This document shows, piece by piece, positions 9,082 to 17,605 of a stretch of DNA of 64,000 nt (position 1 is the first letter of the stretch; each line of letters starts with the position of its first letter). The notes below the pieces were generated by a model, which saw only the letters and a list, made by a program, of their open reading frames with translations, ran no database searches and was not told the DNA's origin. Both the position numbers and the translations under genes were made by a program. Source of the stretch: Planctomycetota bacterium (GTDB lineage: Bacteria > Planctomycetota > J058 > JAJDCQ01); the NCBI GenBank assembly GCA_029260755.1, contig JAJDCQ010000136.1, forward strand, positions 35,768 through 99,767, written 5' to 3'.

Positions 9082-9567
9082 TCAGGCGACGCCGAGCCCG
9101 CAGTGCTTGCAGATCACGGCCTTCACCTTGATGACCCGGGTGCAGTGAGGACAGGGGCGGGTGTCGCCGCGCGCGCCGGGCGCCGCCACCTCCTCCTCGA
9201 TGTCTTCCTCGGCGAGGGCGAAGCGCTGCTCGCATCGAGGGCAGTCGAACGTCTCACCGACCTCGCGCCTGGTCCGGACGAGGATGCGGCAGGCCCGACA
9301 TCGGACGATCCGCCGGCGCCGAGGCTCGCCGCCCTCGTCGCGCCGGTCGCCGAGGTCGGACTCGATCGGCACCTCCTCGGCGCTTCGGTTGCGGTAGTCC
9401 GGCCGCACGAAGACGCTCATCGGCTCGGCGCCGCCGATCGTCTGGTCGGGGCTCCTCCCCTCGACCCGCTCGTAGGCGCGAGCCGCCGCCGCGAGCGCTT
9501 CGCGGCAGTGCAGGCAGCTGTCGGCGAACGCCGGGCGGGGGTTTCCGTGCTCGGGACAGGTCAGCAT
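9082..9567 (-). CDS. Small triple zinc-ribbon protein
   Basis: A 161-aa protein with three cysteine pairs or clusters that look like zinc ribbons: CPEH with CLHC near the N terminus, CRAC...CPRC near residues 90-115, and CPHC...CKHCG at the C terminus. The last matches the short zinc-ribbon type common in small bacterial regulators and adaptor proteins. Between them is a charged, probably disordered linker. There is no signal peptide or membrane segment, so it is likely cytoplasmic. It converges on polX across the repeat cluster and diverges from the next gene. Function cannot be assigned: nucleic-acid or protein binding is plausible from the ribbons alone. Confidence 0.75.
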   Translation of the reverse strand: MLTCPEHGNPRPAFADSCLHCREALAAAARAYERVEGRSPDQTIGGAEPMSVFVRPDYRNRSAEEVPIESDLGDRRDEGGEPRRRRIVRCRACRILVRTRREVGETFDCPRCEQRFALAEEDIEEEVAAPGARGDTRPCPHCTRVIKVKAVICKHCGLGVA

Positions 9568-9647
9568 CGGGTCGAGGATGGCACCGGCGGCGCCCGCTCG
9601 CCAGCGGAGGGTGCCCCCGCGCCGCCTCGCCCGCTATGGTTGGAGCG

Positions 9648-10997
9648 ATGAGCGAACCGCCCCCGACCGACGCCTCGCGCGCGCCGACGACGCGTCGGCG
9701 GCGCGCCGTCGGCTTGGTCACGATCGTCGCGGCGATCGCCGCGATCGCCTTCATCGGGCGTGCGCCGTTTCACGCGCACCGTTGTCGGGCCGCCCTCGAG
9801 GCGGGCGACGCGATCGGAGCGGCCGTTCACTACGACCGGCACGTTCGGGCCGCCGGGCGGGAGGACCCCGAGCTCCTCCGCTCGATCGCCACCGCGGTCC
9901 TGGTGGCGGACCTCCCGCTCCTCCTGAACGACCTCGCCGACGGAATCGGCCCGACGGCGGCGGCCGCCGCGACCAGCCCGGGCGTGCAGTCGGCCCTCGC
10001 GTCCATGGGCACCGACCTGCCGGCCCTGCGCGCCCGCGCCCGGGCCGACGACGTCGAGGCTCGCGCCGCGCTCGCGAAGCTGCTCGTCGGCGCGGCCGCA
10101 CGGACGAGGACGGCCGCCCTCGCCGCCGACGCGCTGGCGTCGATCGGCGGTCGTCGCTCGTTGCCGTCGCGCGAGACGCCGGCCGCGTCGATCGCGGGCG
10201 ACCCCCACCGGGCCGCGGTGCTCGCGTGGGCCCGGGCCGTCGTCGAGGAGCCTTTCCGACCGGAGATCACCGCGACGGCCGTCTCGATCCTCGGCCGCTG
10301 GGGCGAGCCGGGTCGCGACGTCGCCCTCCTCGGCGCCCTCGCCGAGCGCACGGCGCGGTCGGAGTCGCTCGCCGAGCAGCGGGTGCTCCTGACCGTCGGC
10401 CACGCCCTCGCGGAGCTCGTCGAGCGCGGGCCCGGCGTCCGCGGCCAGGCCGTGTCGATCCTCGACCCGCTCCGCAACCACCCGTTCCCGATGATCCGGC
10501 TCCGGACGGCGGCGAGCCTCGCGTACCTCGGCGACGCGGACGGCGTCGCCGAGCTTCACGGCCTCATCGAGCGCGAGGCGGCGGCGACCGGCGACCGCTC
10601 GCTCGAGCGACACATCGTCCTGGCCGCCGCGTTCGGCCTCGACCGGGCGGGGGACCCCCGCGGGCGCGAGCTGCTCGTCGCGGCGGCGAGCCAGCTCACC
10701 GGGATCCGGCGCTGGCGGCTGCTCCGCTCGCTCGTGAAGGGCCGCCAGCCCCCGCTCCTCGAGCCGGCGCTCCCGTGGGCACGCGAGCTCCTCGGACGAG
10801 GACGCACCGGCGACCTCGAGACGACCAGCCTTCAGGTCGAGGCGCTCGACGTGCTCGCCGCATCCGGCGACCGGTCCGATCTGCGGCTGCTCGCCCCGTT
10901 CCTCGCCGACGGGGTCGCACCCCGGGTCGAACGGTTCCGGGCGCGCCGGCGGGCCGTCGCCGCCGCGGTCGCCCTCGTCCTCCTGGCAGGGCCGTGA
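9648..10997 (+). CDS. Membrane protein with HEAT-like helical repeats
   Basis: A 449-aa protein with a short cytoplasmic head, one transmembrane helix (about 21-39) and a long alanine/leucine-rich alpha-helical body with weak HEAT-like periodicity (for example a segment around NHPFPMIRLRTAASLAYLGD). A hydrophobic stretch at the very C terminus (AVAAAVALVLLAG) may be a second membrane segment. Two ATGs are possible, 9636 and 9648. I prefer 9648 because a TATGGT hexamer at 9635-9640 sits where a -10 box of a leaderless transcript would be, and the protein sequence before 9648 adds nothing. No family name can be given with confidence; a scaffold role is inference from the repeat fold. Confidence 0.72.
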   Translation: MSEPPPTDASRAPTTRRRRAVGLVTIVAAIAAIAFIGRAPFHAHRCRAALEAGDAIGAAVHYDRHVRAAGREDPELLRSIATAVLVADLPLLLNDLADGIGPTAAAAATSPGVQSALASMGTDLPALRARARADDVEARAALAKLLVGAAARTRTAALAADALASIGGRRSLPSRETPAASIAGDPHRAAVLAWARAVVEEPFRPEITATAVSILGRWGEPGRDVALLGALAERTARSESLAEQRVLLTVGHALAELVERGPGVRGQAVSILDPLRNHPFPMIRLRTAASLAYLGDADGVAELHGLIEREAAATGDRSLERHIVLAAAFGLDRAGDPRGRELLVAAASQLTGIRRWRLLRSLVKGRQPPLLEPALPWARELLGRGRTGDLETTSLQVEALDVLAASGDRSDLRLLAPFLADGVAPRVERFRARRRAVAAAVALVLLAGP

Positions 10998-11039
10998 GGC
11001 CCACCGAGACGATCGCATAACGCAGGTGCCCCTCGGGTC

Positions 11040-11068
11040 TTTACAGCGGCTTACGGCGCGGCTACTGT
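11040..11068 (+). promoter_or_regulatory. Predicted promoter of the NYN gene (-35 TTTACA, -10 TACTGT)
   Basis: TTTACA at 11040-11045 and TACTGT at 11063-11068 are separated by exactly 17 bp. The -10 ends 7 nt before the ATG at 11076, so the transcript would start at or next to the start codon. This is the best two-box promoter in the window and an example of the leaderless pattern. Confidence 0.55.
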
Positions 11069-11075
11069 CCTGGGC

Positions 11076-12086
11076 ATGAGACGAAAGCCCGAACCGACTC
11101 TCTCGATCACCGACCTCTCTGGGATCAGCAGCGACGACGACATCGGCCGGACGGCGGTCTTCTTCGACTTCGAGAACATCGTCCTCGGAATCAAGAACCG
11201 CTTCGAGCCCGCCCTCGTCGTGAAGCACCTCTCGAGCCGCGGCGACGTCGTCCTGCGACGCGCCTACGCCGACTGGGGACGCTACGAGCGCTTCCAGACC
11301 GACCTCCTCGAGCTCGGCGTCGAGATGGTCTTCCTTCCGAGCTACGGCGTCCGCGACAAGAACCGGACCGACACCGCGATCGCCTGCGACGCGATGGAGA
11401 TCCTGTTCCAGCAGCCGGACATCGAGACGTTCGTGATCATCAGCGGCGACTCCGACTTCGGCGTCCTCGCCCGCAAGCTCCGCGGCTACGGCAAGCGGAT
11501 CATCGGCGTCGCCGCCCAGAAGAGCTCGTCCAAGATCCTCGTCGCCGTCTGCCACGAGTTCATCTTCTACGAGACGCTCCTCGGCGAGACGGTCGGCGGG
11601 ATGCCCGACGCCGAGCAGCTCGTCCGACAGATCCTGCCCGACGTCATCGATGACTACGGCTCGACGATCCAGCCCTCGCTCCTCAAGGATCGGCTGCGCA
11701 AGCAGGACTCGACGTTCAGCGAGCGGAACTACGGCTTCCCGACGTTCCTCAAGTTCGTGCGCAACTTCCCGAAGCTCTTCCGGGTGAACACGTTCCGAGG
11801 TGGAAAAACCGAGCTCACGATCCTCACCGCGGGCGGAAACGGCGACGGCGGCCAGGGCGGCGACGACGAGCTCGAGGACGCCCGCGACCTCGTCTGGGAC
11901 TGCCTCCGCGACGCCGGCGGCGGGGTGACGCCGCGCAAGCTCAAGAGCCTGCTCCTCGCCGAGCGCTCCGACTTCGACGAGCGGGCGCTCGGCTACGCCA
12001 ACTTCACCGAGTTCCTGCGCGACCAGTCCGACCTCGTGACGATCACCCGCAAGGGGCGGAGCCACGAGGTGCGCCTGGTGAAGTGA
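11076..12086 (+). CDS. NYN-domain putative RNase with OST-HTH/LOTUS-like domains
   Basis: A 336-aa protein with an N-terminal NYN (PIN-like) nuclease fold at about 24-165. The expected acidic residues are visible: D31 in FFDFEN, D99 in NRTDTAIACD, and D125/D127 in ISGDSDF. Two helix-turn-helix-like segments follow at about 172-240 and 270-336, the second after a glycine/aspartate-rich linker. Both have the look of OST-HTH (LOTUS) domains, including the YGFPTFLKF and YANFTEFLR signatures. NYN plus LOTUS proteins are known RNA-binding or RNA-cutting proteins (the LabA/MARF1-like group), so an RNA turnover role is likely. A good promoter lies just upstream and the downstream HEAT gene begins 41 bp later, so the two may be co-transcribed. 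Substrate unknown. Confidence 0.85.
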   Translation: MRRKPEPTLSITDLSGISSDDDIGRTAVFFDFENIVLGIKNRFEPALVVKHLSSRGDVVLRRAYADWGRYERFQTDLLELGVEMVFLPSYGVRDKNRTDTAIACDAMEILFQQPDIETFVIISGDSDFGVLARKLRGYGKRIIGVAAQKSSSKILVAVCHEFIFYETLLGETVGGMPDAEQLVRQILPDVIDDYGSTIQPSLLKDRLRKQDSTFSERNYGFPTFLKFVRNFPKLFRVNTFRGGKTELTILTAGGNGDGGQGGDDELEDARDLVWDCLRDAGGGVTPRKLKSLLLAERSDFDERALGYANFTEFLRDQSDLVTITRKGRSHEVRLVK

Positions 12087-12127
12087 TCGCCGGCCCGTTC
12101 GTCCACCGACCGGTAGGAGCCACCCCG

Positions 12128-13246
12128 ATGCAGCCTCGCCCGCCCGGTCCCCGTCCCGCCGCCCTGGTGATCGCCGCCCTCGTCGCCCTCGGCGGGATAC
12201 TGCTCTCGTCGGCGCCCGCGCACGCCCAGGACCCGGAGCCGACGCCACCCGAGGGGCTCGCCGAGCTCATCGAGCAGCTCGCCGACGAGGACGCGGGCGT
12301 CCGGGCGAACGCCGCCGACGAGATCGCGGGCCACGGCAAGGACGCGAAGAGCGCGACGAGCGCGCTCATCACCGCCCTCGGGGACGATGAGGCGATCGTC
12401 CGCGCCGCCGCGGCGGTGGCCCTCGGCGCGATCGGGCCCGGGGCGAAGCAGGCGACCCTCGCCCTCGGCTCGCGCCTCACCGACGACGATGTGGCCGTTC
12501 GCCGCGAGGCTGCGTGGGCGCTCGAGCGGATCGGCCCCGGAGCGAGGCTCGCGATCGGCGCCCTCGCCAAGGCGCTCGCCGACGAGGACGTCGACGTCCG
12601 GCGCGCCGCCGTCCGGGCGATCGGCGCCGCGGGCGGACGGAAGGCGACGAGCGCGCTCATCGCCGCCCTCGAGAGCCCCGACGCGTGGGTCCGCTTCCGG
12701 GCGGCGTTCTTCCTTCAAGGCCACGGCGCCGAGGCCCGCAGCGCCGTGTCGAAGCTGACCGCCCTCCTCGCCGACGAGAGCGAGGACGTCCGCGGCGCGG
12801 CCGCCGGAGCGCTCGGCGCGATCGGCGAGGCCGCCGCGCCGGCCATCCCCAAGCTCCTCGAGGCGGCGATCGATGTCGAGTCGAGCGTCCGGGCATGGGC
12901 GCTCGACGCCCTCCCCCGCGTCGGCACCCCGGCGGCCGACGCCCTGCCGCTGTTGACGGCCGCGCTCGCCGACGACGACACCGAGGTGCGGGCGATCGCG
13001 TGCCTGGCCCTCGGCGACTACGGCGCCGAGGCGCTCGGGGCCGTGCCCGCCATCGCGAAGCTGCTCGACGACGACGAGCGCGAGGTGAGGGTCTCCGCCG
13101 CGCGGGGCCTCGGCCGGCTCGGCGACGCGTCGGCGAGGCCCGCCCTCGAGAAGGCGCGCGCGGTCGCGCAGAAGGAGGGCGACGACGACCTCGTCGCGAC
13201 GATCGCGGAGGCCCTCGCCGGGCTCGGTGACGGGGGCGGCGACTGA
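12128..13246 (+). CDS. Secreted HEAT-repeat protein
   Basis: A 372-aa exported protein. It has a clear signal peptide (basic start, hydrophobic core, likely cleavage after AHA near residue 33), then an uninterrupted array of HEAT/PBS-lyase repeats of about 31-37 residues from 45 to the end, each with a D-V-R-R-A-A-type helix turn. The start is well fixed: AGGAG at 12115-12119 lies 8 nt before the ATG. An earlier in-frame GTG at 12083 overlaps the previous stop but lacks the signal peptide context. The protein is probably a periplasmic or surface scaffold. It follows the NYN gene closely and ends in front of inverted-repeat element A. No enzymatic motif is seen. Confidence 0.83.
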   Translation: MQPRPPGPRPAALVIAALVALGGILLSSAPAHAQDPEPTPPEGLAELIEQLADEDAGVRANAADEIAGHGKDAKSATSALITALGDDEAIVRAAAAVALGAIGPGAKQATLALGSRLTDDDVAVRREAAWALERIGPGARLAIGALAKALADEDVDVRRAAVRAIGAAGGRKATSALIAALESPDAWVRFRAAFFLQGHGAEARSAVSKLTALLADESEDVRGAAAGALGAIGEAAAPAIPKLLEAAIDVESSVRAWALDALPRVGTPAADALPLLTAALADDDTEVRAIACLALGDYGAEALGAVPAIAKLLDDDEREVRVSAARGLGRLGDASARPALEKARAVAQKEGDDDLVATIAEALAGLGDGGGD

Positions 13247-13306
13247 CCTCGGGCTTCCGTCGCTCGCGACGAAGAGGAACACGGGTCTTCTTGCACGAAC
13301 GGCCAA

Positions 13307-13450
13307 CGATCCACAGATTACACAGATTACACAGATGAGGAGCTGCCGAAGGCGATCATCCCTCGCCGAAAGGCGGAGGCCCGATTCGGCATCGGCAACG
13401 ACACGGACCCGCCCGCGGCAATCTGTGTAATCTGTGAAATCTGTGGATCG
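13307..13450. repeat. Element A: 30-bp inverted arms made of 9-nt tandem units
   Basis: Left arm 13307-13336 and right arm 13421-13450 are reverse complements with one mismatch in 30. Each arm is about three copies of the 9-nt unit ACAGATTAC preceded by CGATCC. The 84-bp spacer holds smaller hairpins, for instance around CCTCGCCGAAAGGCGGAGG at 13361-13379. It lies in the convergent gap between the HEAT gene and the PLP-enzyme gene. No ORF is convincing here. It could fold as a long RNA or DNA hairpin. Confidence 0.85.
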
Positions 13451-13502
13451 TTTCCCCGCGACGGCAATCACGTGCGCGTGTGTTCCAGGAACGACGAAAG
13501 CC

Positions 13503-13613
13503 CACGCAGAGACGCAGAGCATCCGCTCGGGCGTGCGAACCTCGAGTCGAGTCGAACCGGTTCGTGACGGGGTTCTGAGCTGGAGATGCTCTGCGTCTCC
13601 GCGTCTCTGCGTG
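13503..13613. repeat. Element B: inverted arms made of 8-nt units, unequal unit number
   Basis: Left arm 13503-13523 contains two 8-nt-spaced CGCAGAG units. Right arm 13585-13613 is its reverse complement but with one additional unit. The spacer of about 60 bp contains a GAACCGGTTC palindrome. The element lies 53 bp after element A and 75 bp before the stop of the PLP-enzyme gene, so the 442-bp gap 13247-13688 is essentially filled by two inverted-repeat elements. The unit-number difference suggests slippage. Confidence 0.8.
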
Positions 13614-13688
13614 AGATTGATGGGCGTCGCCGTTCCGGGAGTGCCCGCGGGTGACGCGTCCTCCTCGGAGTCCCGCCGTCTCACGTGC

Positions 13689-14903
13689 TCAGAGAAACGC
13701 CTGACCGTGCCCGCGGTAGGTGCGGGCGCGGTCGACGATCCGGTCGCCCTGGACGAGGAGCAGCTCGTTCACGTGCTCGGCGAGCTCGCCCGCCTTCGAG
13801 TGGCGGAAGAACACCGGGTCGCCCGGCGCGAGCTCGGTCTTGCACCGAGAGGTCGTGAGCGGCGTCTGCACCTCGCCGCATCCTTCGGTCTTCACCAGCT
13901 CGAGCCCGGCTGGGAGCCACGGTCTCGGGGAGCGGTCCGCGCCCGACTCTCCCGAGGCGATCCAGCCGCCGCCGTGGCAGGTGAGATAGCCCGGGTCCGA
14001 GCTCCGGACGACCTGACAGGCGAACGCGGCGGCCGGCCGCAGCGACAGGCCGCGGTAGTAGTCGAAGAGGTGCGGCGCGAGGAGCGCCGAGCCGGCCGTC
14101 ACCTCGGTCAGGGCCGGCTCCGCCGCGGCCGCCTCGAGCGACCCCGTCCCGCCACCGTTCACCACCTCGAGGTCGATCCCGCCTGCGCGGAGGTGCTCGA
14201 CGACGCCGGCGCGTAGCTTCGCCGCGCGCGGCCCCGCGACCCCCTTGAGGGCGCGGGCGATCGGATTGCGCGCCGGGGTGAACGGGTTCTTGTCGGTGAG
14301 CCCGGCGATGTGTGCCTCGTAGGCCATGAGGCCGATCACCTCGACGCCATCGAGGACGTTCGCCCGCCGGCAGAGGCGAAGGACCGCCTCGGCGTCGCGC
14401 AGCGGGCTCCGTCGCGCGCCGACGTGGACGCCGATTCCCGGTCGATAGGAGACGTCGAGCTCGACGACCGCGCGACAGACCGTCCCGTGTTCGCGACCGG
14501 CCCGGGCGAGCGCCTCGAGATGGTCCTCGGAGTCGACGACGAGCGAGAGGGTGCGTCCGTCCGCCGACGCCTGCGCGAACGCATCGAGGTCGGCCCCCTG
14601 CATCGTCGGATAGGCGACGAGGAGGTCGTCGAAGCCCTCCTCGGTCGCGAGCCAGACGGCCTCGGCGACGGTGAAGCACATGAGGCCGAGGGCGACGCCG
14701 CCCGCTCGGTCGATCGCGCGGCGGAGAAGCGCGGGGGCGCGGACGCTCTTGCTGGCGAGCCGGAGCGACTTCTCCCCGCGCCGGGCGAGCTCGACGCAGA
14801 CGGCGAGGTTCGCGTCGAAGGCGTCGAGATCGACGATCGCGCAGGGGAGTCGCTCGCCCGCGATGGCGGACCGGAAGCGGTGGTAGTCGGCGGTCTGCGG
14901 CAT
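13689..14903 (-). CDS. Fold-type III PLP enzyme (alanine racemase N-terminal type; D-threonine aldolase / D-amino-acid deaminase-like)
   Basis: A 404-aa protein with the N-terminal TIM-barrel of the alanine racemase superfamily. The likely PLP lysine is K52 in LRLASKSVR. Other family marks are the ends of the barrel strands (AIVDLDAFDANL, SLVVDSEDHL, VVELDVSYRPGIGVH, GLMAYEAHIAG, VNGGGTG) and a beta-domain near the C terminus (PGDPVFFRHSKAGELAEH) that in related aldolases and dehydratases holds the metal site. The length fits amino-acid deaminase/aldolase proteins rather than biosynthetic alanine racemase, which lacks this C-terminal motif. The ATG at 14903 starts 33 bp from the divergent transporter gene. 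Exact substrate is unknown; it probably acts on a D- or 3-hydroxy amino acid. Confidence 0.83.
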   Translation of the reverse strand: MPQTADYHRFRSAIAGERLPCAIVDLDAFDANLAVCVELARRGEKSLRLASKSVRAPALLRRAIDRAGGVALGLMCFTVAEAVWLATEEGFDDLLVAYPTMQGADLDAFAQASADGRTLSLVVDSEDHLEALARAGREHGTVCRAVVELDVSYRPGIGVHVGARRSPLRDAEAVLRLCRRANVLDGVEVIGLMAYEAHIAGLTDKNPFTPARNPIARALKGVAGPRAAKLRAGVVEHLRAGGIDLEVVNGGGTGSLEAAAAEPALTEVTAGSALLAPHLFDYYRGLSLRPAAAFACQVVRSSDPGYLTCHGGGWIASGESGADRSPRPWLPAGLELVKTEGCGEVQTPLTTSRCKTELAPGDPVFFRHSKAGELAEHVNELLLVQGDRIVDRARTYRGHGQAFL

Positions 14904-14917
14904 CGACGTGGCGCGCG

Positions 14918-14927
14918 ATCATACTAT
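14918..14927. promoter_or_regulatory. Predicted back-to-back -10 elements of the divergent PLP-enzyme and transporter genes
   Basis: The 33-bp gap between the two start codons contains an AT-rich island in an otherwise GC-rich region. Reading plus, TACTAT (14922-14927) ends 9 nt before the ATG at 14937. Reading minus, TATGAT (complement of 14918-14923) ends 14 nt before the ATG at 14903. No convincing -35 boxes. Confidence 0.4.
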
Positions 14928-14936
14928 CATCGGAGC

Positions 14937-15680
14937 ATGCCGCCCACCTGGATCGTCATCGTCCTCACGGTCGCCGCCGTGATCACCTCGACCATCTCGG
15001 GCGTCATCGGCATGGGCGGCGGCGCGACGCTCCTCGGGATCATGATCCTCGTAGGGATCGACCCGACGGTGGTGATCCCCGTCCACGCGACGATCCAGCT
15101 CGCGAGCAACGGGAGCCGCGCGCTCCTGCTCCTCCGTCACGTCCGATGGCGGCCGGTCCTGTGGCTCGCCCTGCCCGCCTGGCCGGGCCTCGTCCTCGGC
15201 CTGCTCTTCCTCGATCTCCCGTGGGTGAGCGAGGACGTGATCCGGTTCCTCATGGGCGTCGCGATCCTCTACGCCGCCTGGACGCCGAAGTGGGGGCTCC
15301 AGAACCTCTCGGAGCGGACCGCGTTCGCCCTGGCCGGCTTCGTCGGCGGCGCGTTCGGCGTGGTCATCGGCGCGATCGGGCCGCTCACCGCCCCGTTCTT
15401 CCTCCGCGAGGACTACCCCCGCCACGAGGTCGTCGCGACCAAGGCGGTCTGCGCGACCTACTTCCACATCGTGAAGCTGGTCGCGTTCGTCGGCGTCCGC
15501 GAGTTCGTCGTCGGCGATCACCTCGGCCTGATCCTGCCGATGGCGGCCGCGACGATCGTGGGCACGTGGATCGGGAAGCAGATCCTCGGGAAGATCAGCG
15601 AGACGGCGTTCCGGCGGATCTACCGGGGGGTGCTGACCCTGCTCGCCCTCCGGATCCTGCTCCTCGCCGTCTGGGCGTGA
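14937..15680 (+). CDS. TauE/SafE (TSUP) family membrane transporter
   Basis: A 247-aa integral membrane protein with about seven to eight hydrophobic segments. The family signature is in the first repeat (SGVIGMGGGATLLGIMIL, about 21-38) and is echoed in the second half (FVGGAFGVVIGAIGPLTAPFF), as expected for the internal duplication of TSUP proteins. Members export or import sulfite, sulfonates or other small organic anions; the substrate cannot be told from sequence. The ATG at 14937 is preceded by a GGAG only 1 nt away and by a -10-like box, so it may be translated from a very short leader. Convergent with the following coiled-coil gene (6-bp gap). Confidence 0.87.
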   Translation: MPPTWIVIVLTVAAVITSTISGVIGMGGGATLLGIMILVGIDPTVVIPVHATIQLASNGSRALLLLRHVRWRPVLWLALPAWPGLVLGLLFLDLPWVSEDVIRFLMGVAILYAAWTPKWGLQNLSERTAFALAGFVGGAFGVVIGAIGPLTAPFFLREDYPRHEVVATKAVCATYFHIVKLVAFVGVREFVVGDHLGLILPMAAATIVGTWIGKQILGKISETAFRRIYRGVLTLLALRILLLAVWA

Positions 15681-15686
15681 GGCGAA

Positions 15687-17234
15687 TCAGTCCTCGAGGC
15701 GCAGCTTCGGGGACCGGACGAGGAGGCGCTCGGGCGCGCCGTTGTCGACCGTCGCGACCCCGAGCCCGAGGCCTGTCAGGCGCCGGTCGCTGGTCGCCGG
15801 GACGTCGGCGATCGGCTGGCGGATCACCCGCTTCTTGCCGACGAAGCACTGAAGCGACTCGTCGACGACGCGGGCGGTGAGGGTGTACCAGCGATCCCCC
15901 TCGAGGCGCTCGAGGTGGCGGGTCGCCGCCTCGTCTCCGCCTACGTGGCAACCCTGGCGGGTGAACACCCATGTGCCGAGCGTGTCCTCGCCGATCGGCA
16001 GGATCAGCGTCAGCCACGGCCGGCGATCGAGGCGTCGTCGCTCCTCCATGTCACGGATGAAGATCTCGACGGTGAAGGTGTAGTCGCCGAGCGCCTTGCC
16101 CTGGGTGAGGAGCGGAGCGAGCGCGACGCGCCCGCGCCGCTCCTGCGCGAGGAGCCCGCCCTCCTCGAGCAGCCAGGTTCCCTCGGTCGCGAACCCCTCG
16201 ACACCGCGCTCGTCGAGCGGGATCCAGACGCCGCGCGGCAGCGCCGCCGCCGCGCCGCCGTCGTCCGTCGGCTTCGGGCCGAAGAAGGTGAGCGAGTCGA
16301 GCTCGAGCTTCCCCGACTTCCAGTGGAGGCCAAGGTGGATCGGCTGACCGTCCGCCCGCTTCGCCGCGTGCACGAGGGGAAGCTCGACGAGGCCGGGCGC
16401 GACCGCGACGGCGCGCAGGGTCCCGTCGACCTCCGCGATCCGGACCGACCACGGCGTGTCGTCCGTCGTCCGCTGGTCGAGGTCGTGGCCGGCCTCGACC
16501 GGCTCGGCCCCGCCGCCGGGTGCGAGGGTCGCCTCGAAGCGTCGCGCGGTCGAGGTGACCTCGATGACGACGTCCTCATCGCGCGGCGACCCGGTCGAGG
16601 TGCCCTCGAGGGCGATGACGAGCTTTCCGAGCCCGCGCCCGCGGAGCTCGACGTTCCAGACGCCGCCGGCGGGGAGCCCGAGGCGATGCCGGAGGGTGCC
16701 GTCCGCCTTGCGCGCGACGAGCCGTCCGTCGCGAACCCGCGGTTTGGCGCCGCGGTCGACCTCGAAGTCGCCGAGCTCCGCCGTCTCGTCGAAGCCGTAG
16801 TAGAGACGCACCGTGGTCGGCGTGGGGAGCGTCGCCGCTCCCTGCCAGGCCGCGCGACCCGTCCAGAGCTCGGTCCGGACGGCGGCCTCGAGCTGCTCGA
16901 TCTCCTCGGCGTTCTCCGCGAAGAACTTCGTCTCGCCCGCCTCGGTCCGCAGGCGCTCGAGCAGCTCGCCGGCCCGCTCGACGTTTCGCTCCGCCTCCTG
17001 CTTCGCCTGGGCGTAGAGCTGCTTGGCGCGCTGCTCCTGCTGGGCGGCGTCGCGCTGCGCCCGCTGCGCCTCCTGGCGGCGGCGCTGCTCCTCGCGGCGG
17101 CGCTGCGCCTCCTCCTGCTGCTTCCGACGCTCCTCGGGTGAGACCTGCGCGGACGCGGCCGTCGCGGAGCCGGTCGCGACGAGGACCGCGGTGATCAGGG
17201 CGAGGCCGAGTCGGAACCGGCGAGGGGGAGCCAT
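15687..17234 (-). CDS. Secreted coiled-coil protein with C-terminal beta-rich (lectin-like) region
   Basis: A 515-aa exported protein of unknown function. It has a signal peptide (cleavage probably after ASA near 30), then a strongly charged Gln/Arg/Glu coiled coil (about 33-115), then two beta-rich regions of roughly 150-180 residues. These have the alternating pattern and W/G/D content of concanavalin-like or LamG/DUF1080-type sheets, for example WNVELRGRGLGKLVIALEG and GDYTFTVEIFIRDM. The family assignment of these sheets is a guess. The start is well supported: GGAGGT lies 7 nt before the ATG at 17234. Upstream is repeat element C, so any read-through from the methyltransferase/reductase gene would pass through the element. 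Confidence 0.78.
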   Translation of the reverse strand: MAPPRRFRLGLALITAVLVATGSATAASAQVSPEERRKQQEEAQRRREEQRRRQEAQRAQRDAAQQEQRAKQLYAQAKQEAERNVERAGELLERLRTEAGETKFFAENAEEIEQLEAAVRTELWTGRAAWQGAATLPTPTTVRLYYGFDETAELGDFEVDRGAKPRVRDGRLVARKADGTLRHRLGLPAGGVWNVELRGRGLGKLVIALEGTSTGSPRDEDVVIEVTSTARRFEATLAPGGGAEPVEAGHDLDQRTTDDTPWSVRIAEVDGTLRAVAVAPGLVELPLVHAAKRADGQPIHLGLHWKSGKLELDSLTFFGPKPTDDGGAAAALPRGVWIPLDERGVEGFATEGTWLLEEGGLLAQERRGRVALAPLLTQGKALGDYTFTVEIFIRDMEERRRLDRRPWLTLILPIGEDTLGTWVFTRQGCHVGGDEAATRHLERLEGDRWYTLTARVVDESLQCFVGKKRVIRQPIADVPATSDRRLTGLGLGVATVDNGAPERLLVRSPKLRLED

Positions 17235-17325
17235 CGTTTGGACCTCCGGGCGAGAAGGGACGCGCCGTGATGATGGCGCGCGCGGGCGCGAGGCGCCAGC
17301 GGGGACGCTCTTCGAAGGGGCCTGC

Positions 17326-17605
17326 CTAGCCCGGATAGGGGCTACCGACGCGCTCAGGTCGATGAAGCGATGGAACCACGGAGGCACGGAGCAGCTTCGG
17401 ATGACGCCACGTCGCGGACCGATCCCGCCGCTCCTTCTCCTGGTTCCCGTCGCCTCGCGTGACCGAGCCCGAGAGGGAGCCATCCCTGGAGCCGGGCGGC
17501 TCGTGCGAGCCGGGATACGGCGCCCGCAGTCGCTCCACCGTGTCTCCGTGCCTCCGTGGTGAATCTGCTCGCCGAAGGCGAGCCCATCGGACTGAACCGG
17601 GCTAG
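17326..17605 (-). repeat. Element C: 280-bp palindromic element bounded by CTAG
   Basis: Starts and ends with CTAG. Terminal inverted sequences are CTAGCCCGG / CCGGGCTAG. Inside are two-unit left arms (ACCACGGAGGCACGGAG, from 17375) and three-unit right arms ending at 17560, made of an 8-nt unit GGCACGGA. A short hairpin GCTCGCC-GAA-GGCGAGC at 17568-17584 lies between the right inner arm and the right end. Same family as elements D and E. Read on the minus strand, the element follows the TAG stop (17602-17604) of the methyltransferase/reductase gene, and that stop is part of the terminal CTAG. No ORF of its own. Confidence 0.85.

Noticed and set aside
13307..13613. Elements A and B as a CRISPR array
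   Set aside because: Repeat units are 8-9 nt, arranged as inverted arms with one spacer each, not as regular 25-40-nt repeats with multiple spacers; no cas gene is present.
17326..17605. Element C as a simple rho-independent terminator
   Set aside because: The hairpins are strong but no U-run follows on either strand and the element is far longer than a terminator; termination by another mechanism is still possible.
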